From CBDFHV01 sp965247705 (lineage in GTDB: Bacteria > Pseudomonadota > Alphaproteobacteria > Rhodospirillales > CAMCUA01), in contig CBDFHV010000085.1 in NCBI GenBank assembly GCA_965247705.1, positions 259,200-323,199 of the forward strand: a stretch of DNA of 64,000 bases. Direction: 5' to 3'. Numbering within the stretch: the first letter of the stretch is position 1; each line of letters begins with the position of its first letter. Below are positions 17,781 to 26,918 of this stretch, one piece after another. Made by a program: the position numbers and the translations under genes. The notes beneath the pieces were generated by a model. The model was not told the DNA's origin and did not search any database. It saw only the letters and a list, made by a program, of their open reading frames with translations.

Positions 17781-18215
17781 TGTATTCTGCCTCCGGTTTC
17801 TATTTTCGTTTCAGAATGCCGCCCGTCGATCCGTGGTGGCGCGGCAGCACAGTTCATCCCCTGGCGCGTCCGGGATCAACGGCGGATTGCAGAATCCAAA
17901 CGCATCGCAGGCTGGTGGCCCAAACCCGCATTTCCCATATGAGCTTGTCATCAAATGCGGTTCAGCCATGATTCTGATCTAAGAATCAGTGTGTTGGACT
18001 CATCAGGAGGCAAGATCGAAGGCGAACCCGGAGGGTGAACCCGATGATGCTCTTGGTCTGGCCGGCATGGTTGGCGCGAAGGTGCTGGCTGCAACCAAAC
18101 TATGGCTGTCCGGTTCGGAACAAGCGTGGTGCCCTGAATCCGCCAAGGCTTCATGGAATCAATGAGCGCTCTCGGATCGGGACACGCTCGCGGCAAATGC
18201 CCCCACCCATTTGTC

Positions 18216-18238
18216 GTACGCGGACTCGTTCCGCGTAC
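18216..18238. repeat. Intergenic hairpin repeat, first unit
   Basis: Perfect nine-base-pair stem GTACGCGGA / TCCGCGTAC with a five-base loop. It lies in a gene-free stretch together with the unit at 18279-18301. Confidence 0.7.
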
Positions 18239-18278
18239 CCATTCCACCGCCGCTGCCGGAATCCGCCCAGTTCCATGG

Positions 18279-18301
18279 ATTGCCGGGACCAGCCCGGTAA
18301 T
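18279..18301. repeat. Intergenic hairpin repeat, second unit
   Basis: Nine-base-pair stem ATTGCCGGG / CCCGGTAAT (one G-T pair) with a five-base loop. This 'attgccggg' palindrome is a common dispersed intergenic repeat in alphaproteobacteria. Confidence 0.7.
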
Positions 18302-18418
18302 GACAACCGGGCGGTCTTGGGGCACGATCAACCCTGTTGAAGGAGCTCAAATGGGGAATCCCAGATCAAACTATCCTTCCCCCGATAGACCTGACCACCC
18401 CCGCAAGGAAGCGCCGCC

Positions 18419-19921
18419 GTGGATACCACGCTCCATTCCAGCAAGCCCGATCCCTACACCCCCCTCGGTGTTCGCCCGTTCATCAACTGTTGCAGCACCC
18501 GCACCATCCACAGCGGCAGTATCATGATCCCCGCCGCCCAGCAGGCGATGCAGGAGGCGGCGGCGCGGTTCGTCAATATCAACGAGCTGATGGAGGGGGT
18601 CGGCCGGCGCCTGGCCGAACTGACCGGGGCGCCATGGGGCATCGTCACCTGCGGCGGCTCGGCGGGCCTCTGCCACGCCACCACCGCCGCCATCGCCGGC
18701 GCCGATCCCGAACTGATGCTGCGCTTGCCGGACACCCGGGGCATGCGCAACCGGGTCATCATGACCCGGGCGGGGCGGTTCACCTACGACCACGCCATCC
18801 GCATGGTCGGCGCCGAGGTCGTCGAGGTAGAAACTTGCGGCGATCTGGTGGCGGCGCTCGACGACCGGGTGGCCATGATCTGCCTGTTCGGCAAGAAAGA
18901 GGCGGAAGGCAAGCTACGCATCGAGGAGATCGCCGAAGTGGCCCGTCCCCGGGGCATTCCGATCCTGGTGGACGCGGCCTCGGAGCACCTGGAGAAGCCC
19001 GAGCCCTATCTCGCCCGGGGCGCCGCCATGGTCTCCTACAGTGGCGGCAAGTTCCTGCGCGGGCCGCAGCCGTCGGGCCTGTTGCTGGGCGACAAGGCCT
19101 GGCTGGAGGCGGCCTGGTGCAATTCGGCGCCCCATCACGCCTTCGGCCGGCCCCTGAAGGTGGGCAAGGAAGAGATCATGGGCCTCCTCGCCGCCGTGGA
19201 GTACTGGGCGGCCCATCGGCATCACGCCGAGGAACTGAAGGTTTGGGAGGACGATCTGGAAACCGTCGCCCGCATCGTCACCGCGCTGGACGGCGTCGAG
19301 GCGGAAGTCATTCGCTCCAACGATGCGACGGAAAAGGTGCCGCGCCTGCTGATCCGGTGGGCCAACGCCGGCCTGGCGCTGTCCGGCCTCGGCCTGCGGC
19401 AGCGGCTGATGGACGGCGAACCCCGGATCATGATCGACGACCGATTTTCAACGGGCGCCTCCTTCTACCTGGACCCCTTTTCCCTGCAGCCGGGCGAGGC
19501 GGCCATGGTCGGCGAGCGCATCTGGGAGGAGCTGTCGGCGGCGGCCGAGGGCCCGGTGCCATCGCCCCAGGGCGAGGCCGGCGTGGACATCGGCGGCGTC
19601 TGGGACGTGGTGATCGACTTCTACCGGGGCCGCGCCCGTCAGCGCCTGGCGCTGACCCAGTCGGGCACCGCGCTTGCAGGGGAACACGCTATCGCCTACC
19701 AGCGGAATCTCCTGGAGGGTACGATCCATGGCCGCGACGTCACCATCGCCAGCAAGCACCCCTACGAGGGGACCAACATCTCCTACAGATTCATCGGTCG
19801 GGTGGAGGACGAAATCATGTCGGGAACCGTGCTTCTGGGCAGCACCGGAAACTCCGCCCCCGGCCCCATCAACGAGCGGGAATACGGCGAAGGCACTTGG
19901 CAAGCCACCCGCCGGCAGTGA
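18419..19921 (+). CDS. SelA-like PLP-dependent enzyme
   Basis: A 500-residue protein of the SelA/DgaE-like branch of fold-type I PLP enzymes. Landmarks are GVRPFINCCSTRTIHSGSIM near residue 17, the cofactor region TCGGSAGLCHATTAAIAG near 78, the Asp of PILVDAAS, and the Schiff-base lysine in VSYSGGKFLRGPQPSGLL near 205. A C-terminal extension of about 115 residues contains GVWDVVIDFYRGRARQRL and looks like a separate beta-rich domain. Members are often annotated as selenocysteine synthase or D-glucosaminate-6-phosphate ammonia-lyase, but no selenocysteine genes are nearby, so an amino-acid or amino-sugar lyase is likelier. Start is GTG with AAGGAA about nine bases upstream. Confidence 0.8.
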   Translation: MDTTLHSSKPDPYTPLGVRPFINCCSTRTIHSGSIMIPAAQQAMQEAAARFVNINELMEGVGRRLAELTGAPWGIVTCGGSAGLCHATTAAIAGADPELMLRLPDTRGMRNRVIMTRAGRFTYDHAIRMVGAEVVEVETCGDLVAALDDRVAMICLFGKKEAEGKLRIEEIAEVARPRGIPILVDAASEHLEKPEPYLARGAAMVSYSGGKFLRGPQPSGLLLGDKAWLEAAWCNSAPHHAFGRPLKVGKEEIMGLLAAVEYWAAHRHHAEELKVWEDDLETVARIVTALDGVEAEVIRSNDATEKVPRLLIRWANAGLALSGLGLRQRLMDGEPRIMIDDRFSTGASFYLDPFSLQPGEAAMVGERIWEELSAAAEGPVPSPQGEAGVDIGGVWDVVIDFYRGRARQRLALTQSGTALAGEHAIAYQRNLLEGTIHGRDVTIASKHPYEGTNISYRFIGRVEDEIMSGTVLLGSTGNSAPGPINEREYGEGTWQATRRQ

Positions 19922-20079
19922 CCGGACCCGTGGTATCACCAGACGAACACGGGGCGAAAGCCGACATCGCCGCTCAACGGTCCATTGTCGATGGCAGACC
20001 GGACGACTTCGTCTTGGGTCCCGAAACGACGCGAATAGCCAAAGGGGACTTTCCACGCCAAATCTAACAGATGGCCCCC

Positions 20080-20373
20080 CTACACGCCGGCGACGATCTT
20101 CCCGAACTCGGCCTCGGTAAACGCCTTCAAGGTCGATGTGCGGATGTTGCCGCCGGAGGCGGCGCGGAGCACGAAGGTGGCCGCCGCGGCATCGTCGGGA
20201 AATTCGGCGATGACCACCACATCGTGGCTGCCGCCCATGGTGACGAAGATCTGCTTCAACTTACCGCCCACCTTCTTCGCCACCTGTTTGGCCGCGGCGA
20301 TGCGTTTGGGCGAGTCCTTGATGCTCTGGATGCCCGGCTCGGTGTAGCTCTCGAGAATGATGTAGGTGCCCAT
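20080..20373 (-). CDS. GYD-domain protein
   Basis: A 97-residue protein on the minus strand, starting at the ATG at 20373. It opens MGTYIILESYTEPGIQSIKD and continues with QIFVTMGGSHDVVVIAEFPD, the standard pattern of the GYD family (PF08734), small ferredoxin-like alpha/beta proteins of unknown function. The end FGKIVAGV is also typical. It is convergent with the SelA-like gene and divergent from the membrane sensor at 20530. The 158-base gap to the SelA-like gene shows no other gene. Confidence 0.85.
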   Translation of the reverse strand: MGTYIILESYTEPGIQSIKDSPKRIAAAKQVAKKVGGKLKQIFVTMGGSHDVVVIAEFPDDAAAATFVLRAASGGNIRTSTLKAFTEAEFGKIVAGV

Positions 20374-20529
20374 GGTGCCCGTCTCCCGGTTGGCGTTGGA
20401 TGGGGGGAGATTAGTCGGCCCGTGGGCCGGAGGCCAGATGGCGCCGCCCCGCCGCATTGCCCCTTGCGCCAAATACGCCGAACGTGAAGGATGCGACAAC
20501 CGCGAGGTTCGGCGAAAGAGGGGGAAATC

Positions 20530-22707
20530 ATGGCCGAGTCCACGGCAACGACCGCCCCACAAGGCGGAGCCGCACCGGAGAGACGGGTCAATCAGGTTGT
20601 TGTCGGCGCCCTGGTCGTCCTCGTCGCGATCGTGGTCGCCGGGGTCTACTTCGCGTTCCGCTTTGTCGAGGACGAACGGGCCCGCAATCTCCAGGAATGG
20701 CAGATCCGTCTCGGCATCGTCGCCGACGGCCGGGCGGCCGCGGTCGACGAGTGGGTGGAATCCAATTTCGCCGTCCTGCGGGAGTTGGCGGAAAACGCGT
20801 CCCTTCAGCTCTATATGACCGAGCTTTCCGACGCCAGCGGCGACCGCAGCCAGGTTACCGACGAATCGGCCCAGGCCGGCTATCTGCGCAACCTTTTGGT
20901 GGCGACGGCGGAACGGTCGGGTTTCAAGGCGCCCGAACCGGTGGGCGAGATTGCGGCCAACGTGGAGCGGGTCGGCATCGCCGGCATCGGTCTGACCAAT
21001 GCGGACGGCCAAGCCATCGTCAGTTCGCCTGCCATGCCGCCCCTGGCCGGCCGCCTCAGAACGGCGGTGGCCCAGGCCCTGGAAGGCGAGCCGGCCTTTA
21101 TCGACATGTATCTGGGGTCCTCCAACCAGCCCACCGTCGGGTTCGTCCTGCCCGTGTTCGGCATTCAGGAAGGCGAGGGCGCGCGGGGAATTGGCGCCGT
21201 GGTCGGCGTTCGCACCGTCGGCGCGGACCTGTTCAACCGCCTCGTCCAGCCCGGCGAGACATCGCAGACCGCGGAGACCTACTTCGTGCGGCAAAGCGGA
21301 ACGACCATCGAATACCTGTCGCCCCTCGCCGACGGGACGCCGCCTCTCAAGCGATCCCTGGCCGCCGATACGCCGGAACTGGCGGCGGCCTTCGCCATCG
21401 AGAAGCCGGGCGGCTTCGCCATGCGCCGCGACTACACGGGCGACGAGGCGCTGGTGGTGTCCCGCGCGCTGGCCAACCTGCCGTGGATCCTGCTGCGCAA
21501 GGTCTCCCGGTCCGAGGCCCTGTCGGCCACCGAAACCCGTTTGCGCACCATCCTCATCGTCTTCGTGCTCATCATCGTCGGCGTGGCCATCGCCGTGGTC
21601 GCGGTGTGGCGCCACGGAACATCGGTGCGGGCATCGGAATCGGCGGAGCGCTATCGCGTCTCCTCGGAGCGGTTCGAGAACATCGGCAAGTTCATGCGGG
21701 TGGTGACCAACAGCCAGTCGACGGCCATCGCCGCCGTGGACGGCACCACGACCTATACCTTTGCCAACCAGCCGGCGGCGGACGAAGCCGGCATTGTGCC
21801 GGAAGAAATGCTCGGCAAAACCATGGCCGGCGTCATGGGGCCGGTGAAAGCCACCCATTTCGCCGAAATCAATCGGGCGATCCTGGCCCGGTTCGCCGAA
21901 ATGGAGGCGGCGCAGGATCCGGACTCCGTGGCGAAGTGCCGGGAGTCCCACATCAAACAGTTCGAACTGGACGGCGACGAGGTCCAGGTCATCCGGTCCG
22001 ATCACATCCCCCTGCGCGGCGACCGGGATCATCCGCCCGGCGTCCTCATGGTGATCGACGACATCACCGAACTGACCCGGGAACGGCGGCGCAGCGAACA
22101 CATCATGCGTCAGCTCATCGACACCCTGGTCAGCGTCGTCGACCGGCGAGACCCCTTCTCCGCCCACCATTCGACCCGGGTCGCCGAGGTCGCCCTCACC
22201 ATTGCCCAGGAAATGGGCGTGGCGGAGGTGGACGCAAAGACCGTCGACATCGCCGGCAGCCTGATGAACCCGGGCAAGATCTTCGTTCCCACGGAAGTGC
22301 TGGCCAAGGGCGAGGACCTGACGGACGACGAGCGGCGCCAGGTCACCGGCACCTACACGGTCAGCGCCGAACTGCTGGAGCGGGTTCCCTTCGACGGCCC
22401 CGTGGTCGACACCATCCGTCAGATGGGCGAGACCCTCGACGGCGGCGGCCTCCTGGGCTTGAAAAGCGACGACATCCTGCTCACGGCCCGGGTCCTGGCC
22501 GTCGCCAATGCTTTCGTCGGCATGGTCAGCGCCCGCGCCTACCGGCAGGCCATGACCTTCGACGACGCCATCGCGGCGCTTCAGGAGGCGGCCGGCACCC
22601 GGTTGGACCAGCGGCCGGTGACGGCCCTGGTCAACGTCCTGGTAAACCGGGATGGGCGCGCCACGTGGGCCCACTTCCGAGAGCCCCCCGAGGCGCAGAC
22701 GGCGTAG
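20530..22707 (+). CDS. Membrane sensor with PAS-like and degenerate HD-GYP domains
   Basis: A 725-residue protein: transmembrane helix near residues 23-45, a periplasmic sensor of about 290 residues of dCache type, a second helix near 338-362 (ILIVFVLIIVGVAIAVVAVW), a PAS-like domain near 385-510 and a C-terminal HD-GYP-like domain. HD-GYP enzymes hydrolyse cyclic-di-GMP, but here the metal-binding HD is replaced by MN in SLMNPGKI (near 579), and the H-H-E...GYP block reads MGETLDGGGLLG (near 633). Several metal ligands are therefore missing and it is probably a non-catalytic receptor. The first conserved His (AHHSTRV) remains. The ATG at 20530 has AGAGGGGG upstream. Confidence 0.85.
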   Translation: MAESTATTAPQGGAAPERRVNQVVVGALVVLVAIVVAGVYFAFRFVEDERARNLQEWQIRLGIVADGRAAAVDEWVESNFAVLRELAENASLQLYMTELSDASGDRSQVTDESAQAGYLRNLLVATAERSGFKAPEPVGEIAANVERVGIAGIGLTNADGQAIVSSPAMPPLAGRLRTAVAQALEGEPAFIDMYLGSSNQPTVGFVLPVFGIQEGEGARGIGAVVGVRTVGADLFNRLVQPGETSQTAETYFVRQSGTTIEYLSPLADGTPPLKRSLAADTPELAAAFAIEKPGGFAMRRDYTGDEALVVSRALANLPWILLRKVSRSEALSATETRLRTILIVFVLIIVGVAIAVVAVWRHGTSVRASESAERYRVSSERFENIGKFMRVVTNSQSTAIAAVDGTTTYTFANQPAADEAGIVPEEMLGKTMAGVMGPVKATHFAEINRAILARFAEMEAAQDPDSVAKCRESHIKQFELDGDEVQVIRSDHIPLRGDRDHPPGVLMVIDDITELTRERRRSEHIMRQLIDTLVSVVDRRDPFSAHHSTRVAEVALTIAQEMGVAEVDAKTVDIAGSLMNPGKIFVPTEVLAKGEDLTDDERRQVTGTYTVSAELLERVPFDGPVVDTIRQMGETLDGGGLLGLKSDDILLTARVLAVANAFVGMVSARAYRQAMTFDDAIAALQEAAGTRLDQRPVTALVNVLVNRDGRATWAHFREPPEAQTA

Positions 22708-22713
22708 ATAGCC

Positions 22714-22935
22714 TCAGCCGCCGCAGCTCTGGCCGGCTTGGATTGGCGGACAGGGTACGGTTCCGTAGGAGCAGAACACGCAGCAGTCGCCCGGCTTGGG
22801 CTTGAGCACCGTTTCGCAACCGTCGCAGTCATAAAACCATTGGCAGGCATCGGTCGGCATCGCTTCGACCTTGGTGAACCCGCATTCGGGGCAGGTGATC
22901 GCCGATTGCGGGACGATCTCCGCGATTGATGTCAT
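22714..22935 (-). CDS. GDCCVxC-domain small cysteine-rich protein
   Basis: A 73-residue protein with ten cysteines: CPEC, C31, DCDGC, the diagnostic GDCCVFCSYG, then PCPP and a C-terminal C. It is predicted to be cytoplasmic, with zinc-ribbon-like pairs. This family (GDCCVxC domain, sometimes a selenoprotein with Sec at one of these positions) is found beside mer genes. Here every position is ordinary Cys. Its ATG overlaps the merF stop (ATGA), so the two are translationally coupled. A role in binding or handing on Hg(II) is inferred from context only. Confidence 0.85.
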   Translation of the reverse strand: MTSIAEIVPQSAITCPECGFTKVEAMPTDACQWFYDCDGCETVLKPKPGDCCVFCSYGTVPCPPIQAGQSCGG

Positions 22936-23174
22936 TCGAGTGTCACCGGTCGGTTCGCGGCCACGGAACGGCGCCGCCGGATCAAGGCCATGGCGGTCAC
23001 GGCGACGAACAGGATGACCGTCGGAAGCAGCACGAAATCAAGCCAAGCCAGCCATGCGGAAAGGCCGACCGCGCCGAGCGCGATGACCAGCACGGGTGTA
23101 AAACAGCAGATCACCGCGATAACCGTTCCGATAACGCCGGTCCTGAGCAACGCCTTGTTAGCCATTGTTTTCAC
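22932..23174 (-). CDS. merF: Mercury transport protein MerF (short form)
   Basis: An 80-residue inner-membrane protein with two hydrophobic helices (about residues 13-35 and 42-63) and the vicinal Cys pair in AVICCFTPVLVIALGAVG, the mark of MerF. It would bring Hg(II) into the cytoplasm. Characterised MerF proteins have a second Cys pair in the C-terminal tail; here the tail ends RRRRSVAANRPVTLE with no Cys. The start may be GTG 23174 or ATG 23165. It is divergent from merR and coupled to the GDCCVxC gene. There is no merA, merT or merP in the window. Confidence 0.88.
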   Translation of the reverse strand: MKTMANKALLRTGVIGTVIAVICCFTPVLVIALGAVGLSAWLAWLDFVLLPTVILFVAVTAMALIRRRRSVAANRPVTLE

Positions 23175-23201
23175 CGATCAAAATGGGGCCCGTCACATGT
23201 C

Positions 23202-23256
23202 GTGACCTATCGAGTCCAGATCAATAGAATGCTTCCTGTAGCTAGTACAGGGTCAA
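23202..23256. promoter_or_regulatory. Divergent mer promoter region with MerR-type operator
   Basis: A perfect dyad CCTGTA-GCTAG-TACAGG lies at 23235-23251. Leftward (merF) the -35 TTGACC is at 23256-23251 and a weak -10 (CATTCT) lies 19 bases on, the stretched 19-20 bp spacing that MerR regulators need. Rightward (merR) GTGACC (23202-23207) and TAGAAT (23225-23230) are 17 bases apart. The two promoters overlap, as in classical mer operons. Confidence 0.75.
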
Positions 23257-23266
23257 GGGAAAAATT

Positions 23267-23689
23267 GTGATGACGGCGACCAACGCCTTGCCCCTTACGC
23301 GGGGCCGACTTTCGAAACGCACCGGCTGCCATTTGGAGACCATCCGCTACTACGAGCGGATCGGCCTGATTCGTGACCCGCCCAGACGTGCCGGCGGGCA
23401 CCGCCTGTATGAGCGGGACGACCTAAAGCGGCTCACCTTCATCTGCCGGGCCCGCGACCTCGGATTCAGCCTCGACAAGGTGCGCGGACTTCTGGCGTTG
23501 GTGGATGGTGGCAACAGCACTTGTGCCGAGGTCAAGGCGGTGACGCTCGAACATGCGGCCGATGTCCGGCGAAGGGTCCGCGATCTTCGCAAGATCGAGC
23601 GCGTCCTCAAGTCCATGGCGGACCAATGCAACGACGGGCGGATTCCCGACTGCCCGATCATCGATACGCTCTTCGAGCCGCGTCAGTGA
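23267..23689 (+). CDS. merR: MerR-family mercury-responsive regulator
   Basis: A 140-residue MerR protein. The helix-turn-helix is near residues 10-35 with RLSKRTGCHLETIRYYERIGL, followed by wing and RAGGHRLYERDDLKRL. Three cysteines fit the Hg(II) site of MerR: Cys86 (NSTCAEV), Cys121 (DQCNDG) and Cys129 (PDCPI), with spacing close to the Cys82/117/126 of Tn501 MerR. It should repress and, with Hg(II), activate the divergent merF operon through the dyad in the shared promoter. Start is GTG 23267 or ATG 23270, after AAGGGA. Confidence 0.88.
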   Translation: MMTATNALPLTRGRLSKRTGCHLETIRYYERIGLIRDPPRRAGGHRLYERDDLKRLTFICRARDLGFSLDKVRGLLALVDGGNSTCAEVKAVTLEHAADVRRRVRDLRKIERVLKSMADQCNDGRIPDCPIIDTLFEPRQ

Positions 23690-23699
23690 ACGAAAGGGA

Positions 23700-26600
23700 T
23701 CAGGCGGCCACGGATTCGATTTGAACCGTGAAGGTGGCTTCGCCGTTGGTGACGGTGTAGCCATCGTCGCTATCGGAGTCGTCAACGTCGGCGATGGAGT
23801 CGCTGCCGTCGGAAGCGGAGAAACGGAAACTGTCATTTGCCGCGACCACCGGCTCACCGTCGTAGTGCACGGACAGGACCATCTCGTCGTAGCTCTGGTC
23901 GCCGGCCCGCCACCGATCCGCGAAACCGATCATCAGGTCATCGCCATCCGTGCCCGACATGGCGTGGATGGTGCCATCGGCATTGAGCGACGCCTCTCCG
24001 GAATGGAAGATGGCCCGCCCATGGACCGAATTCTCGCCGTCGACCAGGTTGCCCCGTGGGTCGAAGGACAACGGTGTGTCGCCTTCAAAGGCGTCGTCCA
24101 GCCAGGGGTACCGCGCTCCGCCGTTCTGGACCACGAACAGGCCGAAGCTCTCGCCCGGCGCCAGTCCGTCGAGGGTGGCGCTGACACCCGGAGCCCCGTC
24201 GCCGCCGTCGGTGACGCCGGACCACAGCATCTTCGGGTCGACCGGCTGACCGGCTTCGTCCAGGCGATACCAGCCGACTCCGTTGTTATAGACGGTGCTT
24301 TCGCTTTCCACGGTCAGGCGCACCCCGGTGGCATCGCCGGGTACGGTCATGTTCGCCGGATCCACCGCTGCCCGGCCGCCCGCCGCCCAATCGGGCGTGC
24401 CGGCCGCCCAGTCGGGGCTGAAGGGTTGCGGCGCGTCGGCCGCGTAGGTCAGTAGTCCGCCGTCGATATGGAACTGGGTGAAGGTATCCTCACCGCCATC
24501 CGGGTCCAGGGCAACGCCGTCCCGATACAAGGTGCCGAAATCGGGCCCGTCGGTAAGGGTGAAGACGATCTCGTCCGCCCCGTTGTCCACGTCCGCCACG
24601 CGCAAGGCCTCTGAGTCGATGAGGGCCTCTTCGCCGGCGGCCACGGACAGGCCATCGTTGGCGAGAAGCTCGGGCGCGTCGTTGACCGGCGCGACCGCAA
24701 TGGATGTCGCGGTGGAGTCTCCCCGCACGCCTTCGGTCGACAGGACCGAGGCGGCGATCCCCTGAAGGGAGCCGTTGAAATCGCTGGGTGGAGTCAGCGC
24801 CAGGCTGTCCAACGATGCCAGATCGTCACCGCTCAGCAGCCACGTGCCGTCGCCCCGATCGGTTCCGGCGGACAAGGCGGCCCCTTGCGGAATGCCGGTC
24901 ACGGTAATGGAATCGACACCCACCAGGTCGTGGGCGAAGCCGACGGACAGCCCAAGCGCGACGGGCGCGTCCTCGACACCGGCGGCCGGGGTGAGGGTCA
25001 CCTCGGGCGCCTGGCCGATCGCGTCCACCGGCACGATGCCGTCGGAAAACTGGAGAACCTCGATACCGCTCAAGCGGTCGACGCCTTCGGAGCCGGATAC
25101 GATGACGTCCGTCCCGTCAAAGGCGACCAGATAGTCGGCGTAGGCACCGGCATAGACGGCCGCGTCGACGCCCGCGCCGCCGGAGAGCCGGTCGTCGCCA
25201 TCGCCCCCGGCGAGAATGTCGTTGCCGGCACCGCCGTCAAGGCGGTTGGCTCCATCGTTGCCGACGATGATGTCGACGCCGCCGCCGCCGATGGCGTTCT
25301 CGATCGATATCAGGCGGTCGTCGTCGATTTCTTCGCCGCTCGCCGTTCCCGCGGCCAGATCGACGATGACGCCGAGGCCGGTACTGCCATAGGCGGCCGT
25401 ATCGTTGCCCGCTTGGCCATCGTAGAGATCGTCGCCGGCTCCGGTCCCACCGATGATGGTGTCGTCGCCGTCGCCGCCGTAGATGATGTCGTCGCCGTCG
25501 GTGCCGATCAGCACGTCGTCGCCGCCGCGACCTTCGATGACGTCGTCGCCGCCCAAACCCTCCACCCGGTCATTGCCCGGTCCGGCAATGATGGTGTCAT
25601 TACCGCCGCCGCCCAGGATGTTCTGGGGCTCAATGCGTCCGCTGCCGTCGTAGAAACCGGAGACCGATTGGGTCCAAACACCGTCCACCAACTGTCCGCC
25701 GGTGGCACCCACGGCACCGGTGGCGAGACCCGCGAACTGATCGTTGCCGTTCAAGCCCTGGGGGGTCGAGGCGCCCAGGTCCCCTCCCCGTCCCGGCACG
25801 CCGAAGCCACCGCCAATGTCGCCATCCAGCCTGTCGGGAGTCCCGGTGTAGTCGTCGCCGACAACGTTGATGGTCTGATCGCCACCGCCCTGACCGGTCC
25901 CGTCATCGGTGCCGCCAACCACGGAGCCGTCGCCGCCGGCAGCCGTGTCGAAGGAATCCAGGGAGTCGAAGCCCCCTGGCACGGTGCTATCCACCCCATA
26001 GGTGTTTTCCGTGCCTTGATGGATCGGCAAATGGGACAAGGGCCCCGAAAATCGGTCCACCAGGTCGCCGAGGCTGATCACCTGGATGGCGTTTGGCGGC
26101 AGGCCGAAGTCGCTGACAACGGTGAACTGGTTGGCCTCGTTGAGCACAACCAAGCCGGCCTTGTTGCGGACGATCACTTCACCGACGAAGGCGTCCAGTT
26201 CCTCCATCAGCACGACTTGCAGGTTTTGGCCGTCGGGAATCTCCAGCCCCATCTGGGTACCGCGAATGCCGATGGTGGCCACCGGCGTCTCAACGGTCAT
26301 CGCCTCGGGGTTCATTTTGGCTATCTGACCGCTGACAAAGGCGAACAGTCCCTGGACGACCGACAGGGCGATGGAGCCTTCCTGGGTGCCCGGATCGTAA
26401 ATAAGCTCGTCGAGAACCATGCGGCCGTTTTGGGACATGGCGAACGACGTGTCGTCCGCCAGCACAATGCCGATCGCGCCCTCGGGCCCGGTCGTCAGGA
26501 CGTCGCCCTGTTAGACGGGGTCTCCCGCCTCCAGTTCGACGTGGGTTCCGTCGGCCCGGATGGCCGTGGCGTTGCCGGTGATGTTGTCCACTTTGCCGAT

Positions 26601-26918
26601 GGCTTCGGCAACCACACCGCGCCCCGCGGCGGCGACCTGTGCGGGCGAAAGGGGTCCAGCCAGTTCTGTCACCAGTTGTCCGGGGAAGCGCGCGCCGGCG
26701 GGCGAAACCAGATCCGCCGCTTCGCCATTGAGGAAATAGTCGCGGACCACGGCATGTTCGCCCTCGGGTCCCGTCAACTGCAAATCGGTGCCGACGCGTT
26801 CGAACCTCGATGCGGCAAGCGGGAACGACTCGGGCAGACGGACGGGTCCATCCTGCGCCATCTCAAGGAAAAGCGAGGCTTCTCCGGCTTCGGGTGCTCC
26901 GTCGGATTTCCGCCACAT
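23700..26918 (-). pseudogene. FecR-domain / RTX surface protein interrupted by an in-frame stop
   Basis: A frame of 1073 codons with one internal TAA at codon 136 (26511-26513). Before it: residues 1-135 ending HVELEAGDPV. After it: QGDVLTTGPEGAIGI and the FecR-like block ETPVATIGIRGTQMG. Related proteins read GDPV-Y-QGD, so the stop replaces a Tyr codon by one base change. Further on come calcium-binding RTX nonapeptides (GGxGxDxx, about residues 430-590), Ig/cadherin-like segments and a DUF4114-like region near the end (YPWLDDAFEGDTPLSFD). It would be a secreted adhesin or matrix protein; no signal peptide is seen, so type I export is likely. A shortened product could start at GTG 26465. 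Confidence 0.85.

Larger units (their letters stand above)
17781..18418. other. Intergenic region with dispersed palindromic repeats
   Basis: About 640 bases between the divergent aapJ and the SelA-like gene with no convincing gene. It contains two hairpin repeats described separately, spaced about 40 bases apart. When translated they read as VRGTSPRTT and TGLVPAIHG, well known as spurious translations of intergenic repeats in alphaproteobacteria. The aapJ promoter should lie near 17790-17880, but no clear boxes were recognised. Confidence 0.7.

Noticed and set aside
18037..18340. Small coding frames in the aapJ to SelA-like gap
   Set aside because: They translate known intergenic repeat words (TGLVPAIHG, VRGTSPRTT), lack ribosome sites and overlap on both strands.
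18419..19921. Selenocysteine synthase (SelA) proper
   Set aside because: No selB, selD or tRNA-Sec is nearby, there is an extra C-terminal domain, and the GDCCVxC protein here uses ordinary Cys, so a SelA-like amino-acid or amino-sugar enzyme is the safer call.
20374..22674. A long minus-strand frame opposite the HD-GYP-like sensor
   Set aside because: It is the antisense shadow of that gene. Only its last 97 codons (20080-20373) form a real gene, the GYD protein, with its own ATG.
25150..25620. Tandem DNA repeats resembling a CRISPR or satellite array
   Set aside because: They encode RTX nonapeptides (GGxGxDxx) in frame; repeats are degenerate at DNA level with no spacer structure. The pentapeptide gene at 2900-3240 is a similar case.
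26511..26513. Programmed readthrough or recoding at the TAA in the RTX gene
   Set aside because: TAA is the least readthrough-prone stop, no recoding element is visible, and a simple Tyr-codon mutation explains it.
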